Notes under the pieces: generated by a model | What the model saw: only the letters and a program-made list of their open reading frames with translations | Told to the model about the DNA's origin: nothing | The model's database searches: none | Assembly: GCF_003814815.1 (NCBI RefSeq) | Contig: NZ_RKQQ01000001.1 | Span: forward strand, 1-64,000 | DNA from: Salisediminibacterium halotolerans | GTDB taxonomy: Bacteria > Bacillota > Bacilli > Bacillales > Salisediminibacteriaceae | Length of the DNA stretch: 64,000 bases | Reading direction: 5' to 3' | Part shown: piece by piece, positions 29,633 to 36,064 of the stretch | Layout of the letters: the number at the start of each line of letters is the position of its first letter | Position numbering within the stretch: position 1 is the stretch's first letter | Made by a program: the position numbers and the translations under genes

Positions 29633-29857
29633 TCACAAATTCTTTTATTTCTTTGTTTTTTCACTCATCGCCAATGTTCAAACAGCGTATCAACCCTTGA
29701 CAGCGACGCTTCCCCTTGTCTTCCCCGGTCAATTTGAGTTGTTTCCCGCCTGCCAAGCCTTCTCCCATTCTCAATAAATGCCCCTTTCACCTCACCTAAT
29801 TGAGAATAGCTATTAATTAGCGCGCTTTTCCCGGCTTTACTTGCAGCGTCAACACAT

Positions 29858-29890
29858 AAAAAAGGGCCCGCACACATGTGTGTACAGACC
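29858..29890 (-). terminator. Hairpin with T run downstream of the small ORF
   Basis: Minus strand: GGTCTG, bulge, CACACATGTGTG palindrome, CGGGCC, then six T residues. It would end a transcript from 29912-30100. Confidence 0.5.
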
Positions 29891-29911
29891 GCTTTTGTTT
29901 ACTTACGATAT

Positions 29912-30064
29912 TCATCCGTGAACTTGACGTTGTAGTTGATCAATCAGCTGCAAACTCTCGCGGTGATTTTTTTCGCGATCTTCCTCGACCTGCAGACGGG
30001 TATGCAGGCATTGATTGTACTCCGCATAACCGATGCCGTGATTTTGGTGCATCGCTTTTTCCAT
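29912..30064 (-). CDS. Small possible protein, unknown
   Basis: 50 codons from ATG 30064: begins MEKAMHQNHGIGYAEYNQ, rich in charged residues and probably helical (LQVEEDREKNHRESLQLIDQ). The frame stays open 13 codons further upstream (to a TGA at 30106-30104), reading FTIYQIDAKHTGD, but no ATG/GTG/TTG lies in that stretch. The ATG at 30064 has AGGTGA almost touching it. AAAGGA lies upstream at about 30110. A terminator follows. I do not recognise the family. It may be a small gene with an unusual start, or a decayed one. Confidence 0.3.
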   Translation of the reverse strand: MEKAMHQNHGIGYAEYNQCLHTRLQVEEDREKNHRESLQLIDQLQRQVHG

Positions 30065-30208
30065 ATCACCTGTGTGTTTTGCATCAATCTGATAGATAGT
30101 AAATCACATTCCTTTCCGCTTTGTCTCATTTTTTGTAAATGAATTCGACTATGTGATTACTTTAACATTGAAACTGAATGGAACCAATTCGGATAAAAGG
30201 ATAAATTA

Positions 30209-30330
30209 TCTGACAATATCCCGTCTCACTTTGTCACTTAATCTCACAAGATGGAGAGCGATTATTCGTCACATTTGCTCGGCAATACGCTTCATTGCTC
30301 AAAATTGTCTGACAATAACCTCGTCTCACC
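30209..30330. repeat. Imperfect direct repeat, about 22 nt, 99 bp apart
   Basis: TCTGACAATATCCCGTCTCA at 30209 and TCTGACAATAACCTCGTCTC at 30308 share the same order of blocks with small differences. They lie downstream of metQ, outside any gene. Confidence 0.5.
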
Positions 30331-30345
30331 TGTCGTTTTCGATGA

Positions 30346-31155
30346 TTATTCTTCTACCGGTACAACCGCGTTGTCGTACTCTTCAATAATGAAGTCACGC
30401 ACTTCTTCGGAGCGAAGCACCTCGACGAGCGTCTCAATTCGTTCGTCGTCGACATCACCGGACTGGGCTGCAATCACATTGGCATACGGATTGTCAGCAT
30501 CAGCCGATTCTGTTGCGATTGCGTCATCAAGCGGATTTAATCCGGCATCGAGCGCGTAGTTGGAATTGATTAATACAGCGTCGCCTTCCCCTTCTTCATA
30601 TGCGGTCGGAAGCAAGGCAGCTTCAACGTTCGCAGTAAATGTCAGATCATTTGGATTGTCTTCGATATCAGCAATTTCGGCATTAACGCCGGCATCTTCA
30701 TCCAAAGTAATCAAACCTTCTTCTTCAAGCATTATTAAAATTCTTCCGTGATCGGCAACCGAGTCACTCATAATAATTTCTGCGCCTTCCGGCAATTCGT
30801 CGATGCTGCCGTAATCTTGCGAATACAGCCCGATCGGCTCAATATGAATGCCTCCGGCGTGGGCAAAATCATATCCGTGTTCTTCGATTTGACTGTCCAG
30901 GTAAGGCTCGTGCTGAAAATAATTGGCATCGAGCTCTCCTTCATCGAGCGCTTCATTCGGAAGCACATAGTCTTGAAACGACTCGATCTCAATGTTAACC
31001 CCTTCATCTTCTATAAGCGGCTCGGCAAACTCCAGAATTTCCGCATGGGGAACGTTCGAAGCACCGACAACAAGCGTCTCCTCATCATCGCCGCAAGCTG
31101 CTAATACACTGACTGACAGCAATCCTAGTCCTGTTACTTTCACTGTGTTTTTCAT
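30346..31155 (-). CDS. metQ: Methionine ABC transporter substrate-binding lipoprotein MetQ
   Basis: 269 residues. Lipoprotein signal with lipobox LAAC (Cys about residue 21), so anchored on the outer face of the membrane. TLVVGASNVPHAEILEF and NEALDEGELDANYFQHEPYL are the NlpA/MetQ signatures for D/L-methionine binding. The mature protein is extremely acidic (about 67 Asp/Glu, about 4 Lys/Arg by hand count), typical of halophile or alkaliphile surface proteins. AGGAGGG precedes the ATG. Third gene of metN-metP-metQ under an S-box. Confidence 0.95.
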   Translation of the reverse strand: MKNTVKVTGLGLLSVSVLAACGDDEETLVVGASNVPHAEILEFAEPLIEDEGVNIEIESFQDYVLPNEALDEGELDANYFQHEPYLDSQIEEHGYDFAHAGGIHIEPIGLYSQDYGSIDELPEGAEIIMSDSVADHGRILIMLEEEGLITLDEDAGVNAEIADIEDNPNDLTFTANVEAALLPTAYEEGEGDAVLINSNYALDAGLNPLDDAIATESADADNPYANVIAAQSGDVDDERIETLVEVLRSEEVRDFIIEEYDNAVVPVEE

Positions 31156-31187
31156 TAAAAATCCCTCCTGGTTAATTTGTTAAGCTG

Positions 31188-31874
31188 TTAGCGTTTATCT
31201 ATTTTTCTCGTGAGAAAATCGCCGATATATTGGAAAATAAACACAATAATTAAGACGATAAATGTCGCTACAAGTGTAATGTCCGTATTGCTGCGCTGAA
31301 ATCCGTCACGGTAAGCTAAATCACCGAGACCGCCTGCGCCGATGACACCTGCCATCGCTGTGTAACTGATCAGCGCGATCGATGTCACTGTAATACCGGA
31401 AATAAGAGCAGGCATCGATTCCGGGAGCAAAACCTTCGTAATAATTTGCCGGTTATTTGCCCCCATCGACTTTGCCGCTTCAATCACCCCTTTATCAATC
31501 TCTCTTAGCGCGATCTCGACAAGTCTTGCATAAAACGGCGCCGCGCCGATAATCAATGCCGGCAACGCTGCTGAGGGGCCGAGCATTGTGCCCATAATCG
31601 TCCGCGTAAACGGTATTAACAGCACGATCAAAATAATAAAGGGAATCGATCGGAATATATTCACATAAGCTGCCGTAATCGCGTTCACGGTTTTATTTTC
31701 CCAAAGCTGACCGCGGTCTGACAGAAATAAAAGCAACCCGAGCAGTATCCCGAACAGAAACGTAAAAGTCAGCGCAATAACGGACATATAAAGTGTTTCA
31801 AGCGTTGCTTCCCACATATTCTCCCAATTAACGTTTTGCATCATCCATGCGGAACCGACTAAACGATCAGTCAT
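31188..31874 (-). CDS. metP: Methionine ABC transporter permease MetP (MetI)
   Basis: 228 residues, five or so membrane helices. The EAA loop that contacts MetN is visible as EAAKSMGANNRQIITKVLLPE. IFRSIPFIILIVLLIPFTR is conserved in MetI permeases. GAGGTGAT within the end of metN serves ATG 31874; the genes overlap by 8 nt. Confidence 0.94.
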   Translation of the reverse strand: MTDRLVGSAWMMQNVNWENMWEATLETLYMSVIALTFTFLFGILLGLLLFLSDRGQLWENKTVNAITAAYVNIFRSIPFIILIVLLIPFTRTIMGTMLGPSAALPALIIGAAPFYARLVEIALREIDKGVIEAAKSMGANNRQIITKVLLPESMPALISGITVTSIALISYTAMAGVIGAGGLGDLAYRDGFQRSNTDITLVATFIVLIIVFIFQYIGDFLTRKIDKR

Positions 31875-32892
31875 GGCTGATCACCTCCACATCGACTTCA
31901 TGCCGGCGAATATAAGCGAGCACTTCCTCAATCGCCGGCGGCTCGCCTTGCATCTGAATAAACAGCGTCCCGTATGTTCCGTGCCGGGTTTGGGACAGTT
32001 TCCCTTGCAAAATATTGACCGTGACATCATATGAGCGGATCACATCATTAATCAGCGTCCGCTTAGCGTCGTTTCCGGTGAAGGTAAGTCTGCACAAATG
32101 CCCTTGATGCGCACCGTCAAATAAATGCTGCAGCGCTTCCTCAGTATCATCCGGTTCGGTCACTTGTTTGACAAATTCTTTTGTCATCGCTTCTTTCGGG
32201 TGTTTGAATACATTTAACACATCGCCCTGCTCGACAAAGCGCCCCTCTTCCATCACGGCCACGCTGTGACAGATTTTGCGGATCACGTGCATCTCGTGAG
32301 TAATTAATACAATCGTTAACCCGAGTTTCTGATTAATATCGGTCAACAAATCGAGAATCGAATCGGTCGTTTTCGGATCTAATGCCGATGTCGCTTCATC
32401 GCAAAGCAGCACTTTCGGATTGTTTGCCAGCGCGCGGGCAATACCGACACGCTGCTTTTGACCTCCGCTCAATTGTGAAGGGTAAGCCTCACCGCGGCCT
32501 GTCAACCCGACAAGGTCGATCAGCTCATTGATGCGCTGCTCCTTTTTCTCCTTATCTTCCCCTTTAATCTCGAGCGGAAAGGCAATATTTTCAGCGACAG
32601 TCCGGGACCAAAGCAGATTGAAATGCTGAAAAATCATCCCTATTTCCTGACGGGCAAAACGGAGTTCTTGTTTAGACAGCTTGCTGATCGTCTTACCGTC
32701 AACACTCACTTCGCCCGATGTCGGCTCTTCAAGCTGATTCAACAAACGGATCAGCGTGCTTTTCCCCGCACCGCTGTATCCAATCACACCAAAAATCTCT
32801 CCCGCCGGGATCGTCAAATTAATATCATCCACGGCTGTAATCGGTTCTTGAGCTGAAGGAAAGATTTTCGTTAATTTTGTCAATGAAATCAT
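31867..32892 (-). CDS. metN: Methionine ABC transporter ATP-binding protein MetN
   Basis: 341 residues. Walker A GYSGAGKSTLIRLLNQLE near 38, signature LSGGQKQRVGIARAL, Walker B VLLCDEATSALD, H-loop ITHEMHVI. The C-terminal ~90 residues form the NIL (ACT-like) domain that senses intracellular methionine in homologues. AAAGGAGG precedes the ATG. First gene of the operon, behind the S-box riboswitch. Confidence 0.96.
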   Translation of the reverse strand: MISLTKLTKIFPSAQEPITAVDDINLTIPAGEIFGVIGYSGAGKSTLIRLLNQLEEPTSGEVSVDGKTISKLSKQELRFARQEIGMIFQHFNLLWSRTVAENIAFPLEIKGEDKEKKEQRINELIDLVGLTGRGEAYPSQLSGGQKQRVGIARALANNPKVLLCDEATSALDPKTTDSILDLLTDINQKLGLTIVLITHEMHVIRKICHSVAVMEEGRFVEQGDVLNVFKHPKEAMTKEFVKQVTEPDDTEEALQHLFDGAHQGHLCRLTFTGNDAKRTLINDVIRSYDVTVNILQGKLSQTRHGTYGTLFIQMQGEPPAIEEVLAYIRRHEVDVEVISHD

Positions 32893-32990
32893 TGCGCGCC
32901 TCCTTTCTGAACATCCTGTTCAATTTACTGTCCTAACTTAACTAATCCTATCTGTTCACTCTGATTAACGCAAGAAAGAAAGAGGACATT

Positions 32991-33038
32991 AAAAAAACCT
33001 TTCTGTCTATCCATTCACAACAGATAAACAGAAAGGTT
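32991..33038 (-). terminator. S-box terminator upstream of metN
   Basis: Minus strand: AACCTTTCTGT / ACAGAAAGGTT arms followed by a run of T residues, about 100 bp before metN. This is the off-state hairpin of the riboswitch. Confidence 0.85.
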
Positions 33039-33064
33039 CTGCGTATAATTCAGACACCTTTCTC

Positions 33065-33175
33065 CTCATCTTTCAAACATGTAAATCCATGCTCTGTTGG
33101 AATTGGCACCTTCCGAATGTTCAGTGGTTGCCGGGCTTCATCGGGCCAGTCCCTCCGCCTCTCTGGATAAGAAGA
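33065..33175 (-). ncRNA. SAM-I riboswitch (S box) of metNPQ
   Basis: Minus strand: CTTATC (33171-33166), GAGAGGCGGAGGGACTGGCC, ATGAAGCCCGGCAACC, GGTGCCAATTCC, and the closing GATGAG (33070-33065). These are all core S-box motifs in order. SAM binding favours the downstream terminator, so methionine uptake falls when SAM is plentiful. Confidence 0.95.
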
Positions 33176-33255
33176 ATGTATTTATATTTATGAAGAGTAT
33201 CTTACTATGCTCCGAAAGTAATGTCAACCAACGAGATTTGCAAATGAAAAACGCG

Positions 33256-34515
33256 CTATATTTCTTCAGCGTCGGGGATCCGTTTTCGAAAAACGAGATA
33301 GAAATAAAAGGTGCCGAGCAAATAAAGCCCGCCCGTAATCGAAAAAACGATCGCATAGCCTTCGTAGGCGCCGTAGACGAGAACAATTGTTGTCGAGACC
33401 GGTCCCATAACGGCCCAGCCTAATTGAAATACGGCTTGCCCGACAGAATGAGCCAAGCCTTTTATTGAATCGTCAACGCTTCTCATCATTAATGACATTT
33501 GGATCGGATTGCCGGCATTCATCAGCGCCTGACGGAATAAAAATCCGAACACAGCGAGCCAAAGCATTTCTGTAAACGCCGTGATTAATAAGAACGGGAT
33601 CGAGGCGAGCTGTAAAATTACGACCGCCCTGACTTCGCCGGCTTTTCGCACAACAGCCGGACCGATCATCATCGCTACCGCAGTCATTGCCTGACCGGAT
33701 GAGAGAATAATTCCGACCATCGTATGCGTTGTTTCAAACCGGTCAACAAAATACAAATTTAAATAAGGAATCACCAGCCCTGAGCCAAAACCGATAATCA
33801 TTTGCGCTACCGCAAAAAGCAAAATGATTTTTAATCCCTCTTTATTTGTTCGGAAGAGCTTTTTAAACGACCGGTCTTCCACCGTCTGTTTCGTTATTTT
33901 CTGCGCCTCTTTAATTTTTAAAATCGGAATGAGCGATGATAAAAAAATCACGCCGCCCAACAAAAGTGTTAATCGAATACTCCAAAGCTGAGAGAACCCC
34001 GCTAACAAATGAAAACCGTCGCTTAAAGAACCGCCGGCCAAATTGCCGATAACTTGAGCGCCCATCATAATCGCAAAATTCAAGCTGAACAAATGCACTC
34101 TTTGCTGCTGCGTTGAATTTTCTGCTAAGAGCGGAATCGATGACACTTGAATAAAGGCCATGAACATGCCGGTCATAAAAGCGCCGGCAAGCAAGAGCAG
34201 TTCCGGCGAAATCGAAGCCCGCAAAAGCAGACTCGCTCCGCCGAGCAAGGCACCGATCAAAAGAATCCTCTTCCGTCCTGTCCGGTCGCTCATGATCCCG
34301 GCCGGCAAAAGAAAAAGCGCGGTAGCCGTTGACTGCATCGCGATCACAGAGCCGTTCGTTTGATCGTCGTAACCGAGCTCTCTGATGTAATAATTGTAAA
34401 TAATCATAAAAATGCCCATCCCGATATGAACAAGGACAGAACTGAGTAAAAATAATTTGACGTTTCGGTTGTAACGGCGGAATTGATCCCGCCATTCTCC
34501 GATAATCTTTCCCAT
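33256..34515 (-). CDS. Major facilitator superfamily transporter
   Basis: 419 residues with 12 hydrophobic helices in two halves. The MFS loop 2-3 motif appears as GIMSDRTGRKRILLIGALLGG near residue 73. Middle cytoplasmic loop KIKEAQKITKQTVEDRSFKKLFRTNKEG near 205. Family resemblance suggests a drug or small-solute exporter, but the substrate cannot be inferred. No regulator gene is adjacent; a palindrome lies about 120 bp upstream (34633-34654). It precedes the met operon on the same strand. Confidence 0.85.
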   Translation of the reverse strand: MGKIIGEWRDQFRRYNRNVKLFLLSSVLVHIGMGIFMIIYNYYIRELGYDDQTNGSVIAMQSTATALFLLPAGIMSDRTGRKRILLIGALLGGASLLLRASISPELLLLAGAFMTGMFMAFIQVSSIPLLAENSTQQQRVHLFSLNFAIMMGAQVIGNLAGGSLSDGFHLLAGFSQLWSIRLTLLLGGVIFLSSLIPILKIKEAQKITKQTVEDRSFKKLFRTNKEGLKIILLFAVAQMIIGFGSGLVIPYLNLYFVDRFETTHTMVGIILSSGQAMTAVAMMIGPAVVRKAGEVRAVVILQLASIPFLLITAFTEMLWLAVFGFLFRQALMNAGNPIQMSLMMRSVDDSIKGLAHSVGQAVFQLGWAVMGPVSTTIVLVYGAYEGYAIVFSITGGLYLLGTFYFYLVFRKRIPDAEEI

Positions 34516-34587
34516 TTGAACACTCCAGCAATTTATTTCGATGCTCTAAATATACGCGACTTCACCGCAAAAGAAAAGCCTCTCCAT

Positions 34588-34614
34588 AAAAAACAGCTGA
34601 CAAAATGTCAGCTG
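34588..34614 (-). terminator. Terminator hairpin, copy A
   Basis: Minus strand: CAGCTGACA / TGTCAGCTG with a 3-nt loop, then TTTTTT. An identical 24-bp sequence (34592-34615) is repeated at 35037-35060 nearer gcvH. Only this copy keeps the T run. Confidence 0.7.
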
Positions 34615-34632
34615 CCAAAGTGTTGACAAAGT

Positions 34633-34654
34633 CATGACATCATTAAATGTCATG
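34633..34654. promoter_or_regulatory. Operator-like palindrome
   Basis: CATGACAT, 6 bp, ATGTCATG, perfect, just after a TTGACA (34623-34628). It resembles a regulator site overlapping a promoter, but no convincing -10 or downstream gene was found on the plus strand. Confidence 0.35.
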
Positions 34655-35036
34655 TTAAAAGGAACGGATGACGACGCATCGTCCGGCTTCTTTCACCTGA
34701 AGGTATCACTGCGACATCGGCTCAAAAAGACTTCGCCGTGTCTTACTAGTCCGCGGGCGAGCACCGAGCCGATTCGGGCTGATGCCCTGCAGGGTCTCGT
34801 CTGTCCCGCTATCCCGCAGGAGAAAGCCGGGATGCTGGGTCACCCTCTTTTTTGAAGCGAGTGTATTCATAAAAAAGAAGCCATGCATCCACTCCTCCGA
34901 CGCCTCCGGGAAAGCAAGAGACGAAGATCCGGATTCGGCGGCCTCAGACCGCCGAATCCTAGCTGAGTCCTTGCCCGGGGCAAGCGGAGGATAGTGGATT
35001 CATGGCTGACATAAAAATATAGTTTGTCTACAGTCT

Positions 35037-35060
35037 AACAGCTGACAAAATGTCAGCTGC
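35037..35060 (-). terminator. Terminator-like hairpin, copy B
   Basis: Same hairpin as at 34592, 23 bp after gcvH ends. On the minus strand it is followed by TTAGACTG rather than a T run, so it may terminate poorly. Confidence 0.45.
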
Positions 35061-35082
35061 TTGCTTGATCACGAATACAGTT

Positions 35083-35466
35083 TTAGTCTTCGCTAATCAT
35101 CTGTTTGTAAGTATCTGCATCCATTAATGCATCCAGCTGCGATGCGTCGCTCAATTCAACTACGACCATCCAAGCCTTTTCGTACGGAGATTCATTGACA
35201 AACTCCGGCGAATCTTCCAACTCACCGTTTACGTCGAGAACTTCGCCGCTCACAGGAGCATAAAGTTCCGAGACCGTTTTGACCGATTCGACACTGCCGA
35301 ACGGTTCATCGACAGTCAGTTGATCACCTTTTTCCGGCAGCTCGACAAAAACGATATCGCCAAGTTCATCCTGCGCATGCTCAGTTATACCGATAACAAC
35401 CTTGTTTCCGTCAACCTTGACCCATTCGTGCTCTTTCGAATACTTCAGCTCTTGCGGTAAATTCAT
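35083..35466 (-). CDS. gcvH: Glycine cleavage system H protein (lipoyl carrier)
   Basis: 127 residues. It carries lipoate, on K63 in [18 protein letters not shown]. In Bacillus it also relays lipoyl groups to other complexes. ATG 35466 follows AAGGAG at 9 nt; the frame opens at 35508 but the extension overlaps yusI. It follows yusI closely, as in B. subtilis (yusI-yusH). No other gcv genes are near, consistent with a lipoate-relay role. Confidence 0.95.
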   Translation of the reverse strand: MNLPQELKYSKEHEWVKVDGNKVVIGITEHAQDELGDIVFVELPEKGDQLTVDEPFGSVESVKTVSELYAPVSGEVLDVNGELEDSPEFVNESPYEKAWMVVVELSDASQLDALMDADTYKQMISED

Positions 35467-35485
35467 CGCTATCTGCTCCTTCAAG

Positions 35486-35845
35486 TTAGTTTTTCCACGT
35501 TTGTTCAAAAGTTTCTTCTTTGAAGCCGACCGTCACATGATTGCCGTCGGTTACAAGCGGCCGCTTAATCAGCATGCCGTCCGAAGCAAGAAGTTCAAGC
35601 AGTTCATCTTCAGTTGCGCTTGTCATCTTATCTTTCACGCCGAGTTCCCGGTACTTCTTCCCGCTCGTGTTAAAGAATTTCTTCAGCTCTAATCCGCTGT
35701 TGTCATACATTTTTTTCAAATCGTCTTTTGACGGCGGATTATTCACGAGATGAATCTCTTCATAATTTATTTCCTGGCTGTCCAGCCAGTTTTTTGCCTT
35801 GCGGCACGTGCCTCATTGCGGATAATGATACAGTGTAAGCGCCAA
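35486..35845 (-). CDS. yusI: ArsC/Spx-family thioredoxin-fold protein YusI with in-frame TGA at the redox Cys (candidate selenoprotein)
   Basis: From TTG 35845 (AAAGGAG 9 nt ahead) the frame reads [10 protein letters not shown], then TGA (35815-35813), then [10 protein letters not shown] and on to the stop at 35486: 119 residues if the TGA is decoded, the normal YusI length. YusI/ArsC proteins have PxCGTCRKA here, so the TGA replaces exactly the first Cys of CxxC (position 11; C14 is intact). The rest is fully conserved ([45 protein letters not shown]). Past the TGA the first possible start (GTG, 35746) has no ribosome site and lacks the active site. A SECIS-like hairpin follows. Family members reduce thiols or arsenate, or act like Spx; substrate unknown. 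It lies in the fad operon between fadE and gcvH. Alternative: a nonsense mutation. Confidence 0.8.
35774..35789 (-). promoter_or_regulatory. Candidate bacterial SECIS hairpin in yusI
   Basis: On the minus strand CTGGCT-GGAC-AGCCAG forms a perfect 6-bp stem with a 4-nt loop starting GG. The loop begins 29 nt after the TGA. The published bacterial SECIS model asks for an apical loop 16-37 nt downstream with a G in its first two positions. A second small hairpin TGCC-GCAA-GGCA lies closer, at about 10 nt. Confidence 0.5.
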
Positions 35846-35928
35846 TAAACTCACTCCTTTTCAGCGATTTGCTTTGATCTTACCATATTCCGGTATTTTC
35901 TGCGACAGTGAATCGTTTCTTTCAACAT

Positions 35929-35967
35929 AACGCAAGGGCTCTGTTGTTTTAACAGAGCCCCTGCGTT
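35929..35967. other. Long intercistronic hairpin between fadE and yusI
   Basis: 17-bp stem with one G-U pair (arms 35929-35945 and 35951-35967) and 5-nt loop. No T run follows in either direction, so it is not a standard terminator. It may stabilise the upstream mRNA or separate expression of fadE and yusI-gcvH. Confidence 0.6.
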
Positions 35968-36064
35968 GAGAGAGGAAAATGCCCCCTTTTGATGAAAGGA
36001 GTCTATTTTTTTAGGGCAGGGGAAGTGCCCCAAAGTGAATAACGGTGATTATCTGCTGTATCCG

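Larger units (their letters stand above)
29633..30345. other. Intergenic region between suf and met operons
   Basis: About 840 bp separates sufC from metQ. It holds the suf promoter zone, an inverted pair of ATTCTCAAT/ATTGAGAAT (29767-29775, 29799-29807), a hairpin with T6 on the minus strand (29858-29890), one small possible ORF (29912-30064), and two imperfect direct copies of a 22-nt motif (30209 and 30308). No longer gene is convincing on either strand. Confidence 0.5.
34592..35060. repeat. Palindromic intergenic element bracketed by two identical 24-bp hairpins
   Basis: The same 24 bp occurs at 34592-34615 and 35037-35060. Between them lie a palindrome (CATGACAT / ATGTCATG, 34633-34654), a GC-rich block (about 34740-34840) containing CCGCGGGCGAGC and CCCGCAGGAG, and a large imperfect inverted repeat (arms 34879-34899 and 34985-35007) with an inner 11-bp stem around GGATTCGGCGG. 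The GC-rich block resembles dispersed intergenic repeats I have seen in Bacillus genomes. No gene is present; short frames here have no ribosome sites. It looks like a non-autonomous repeat inserted beside gcvH. Confidence 0.55.

Noticed and set aside
29665-29877. 70-codon minus-strand frame with a GKSALINS stretch resembling a P-loop
   Set aside because: Too short for a nucleotide-binding protein, no ribosome site, unlike composition; the similarity to Walker A is probably chance.
29912-30112. A second selenocysteine gene, because ATG is followed directly by TGA near 30109
   Set aside because: AAAGGA abuts the ATG with no spacing, no SECIS-like hairpin was seen behind it, and a Sec at position 2 of an unknown peptide is unlikely.
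33911-34531. 206-codon minus-strand frame overlapping the MFS gene in another frame
   Set aside because: Arg/Asp/Phe-rich translation typical of an out-of-frame reading of a membrane protein gene.
34634-34994. Short plus-strand frames in the repeat element
   Set aside because: They follow hairpin DNA, lack ribosome sites and read as low-complexity; the region is better explained as a structured repeat.
35486-35746. Starting yusI at the GTG downstream of the TGA
   Set aside because: That GTG has no ribosome site and the product would lack the first strand and the redox motif of the fold; the full frame from 35845 has a good site and the family length.
35851-36033. 60-codon minus-strand frame between fadE and yusI
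   Set aside because: Covers the long hairpin, no ribosome site, no resemblance to known proteins.
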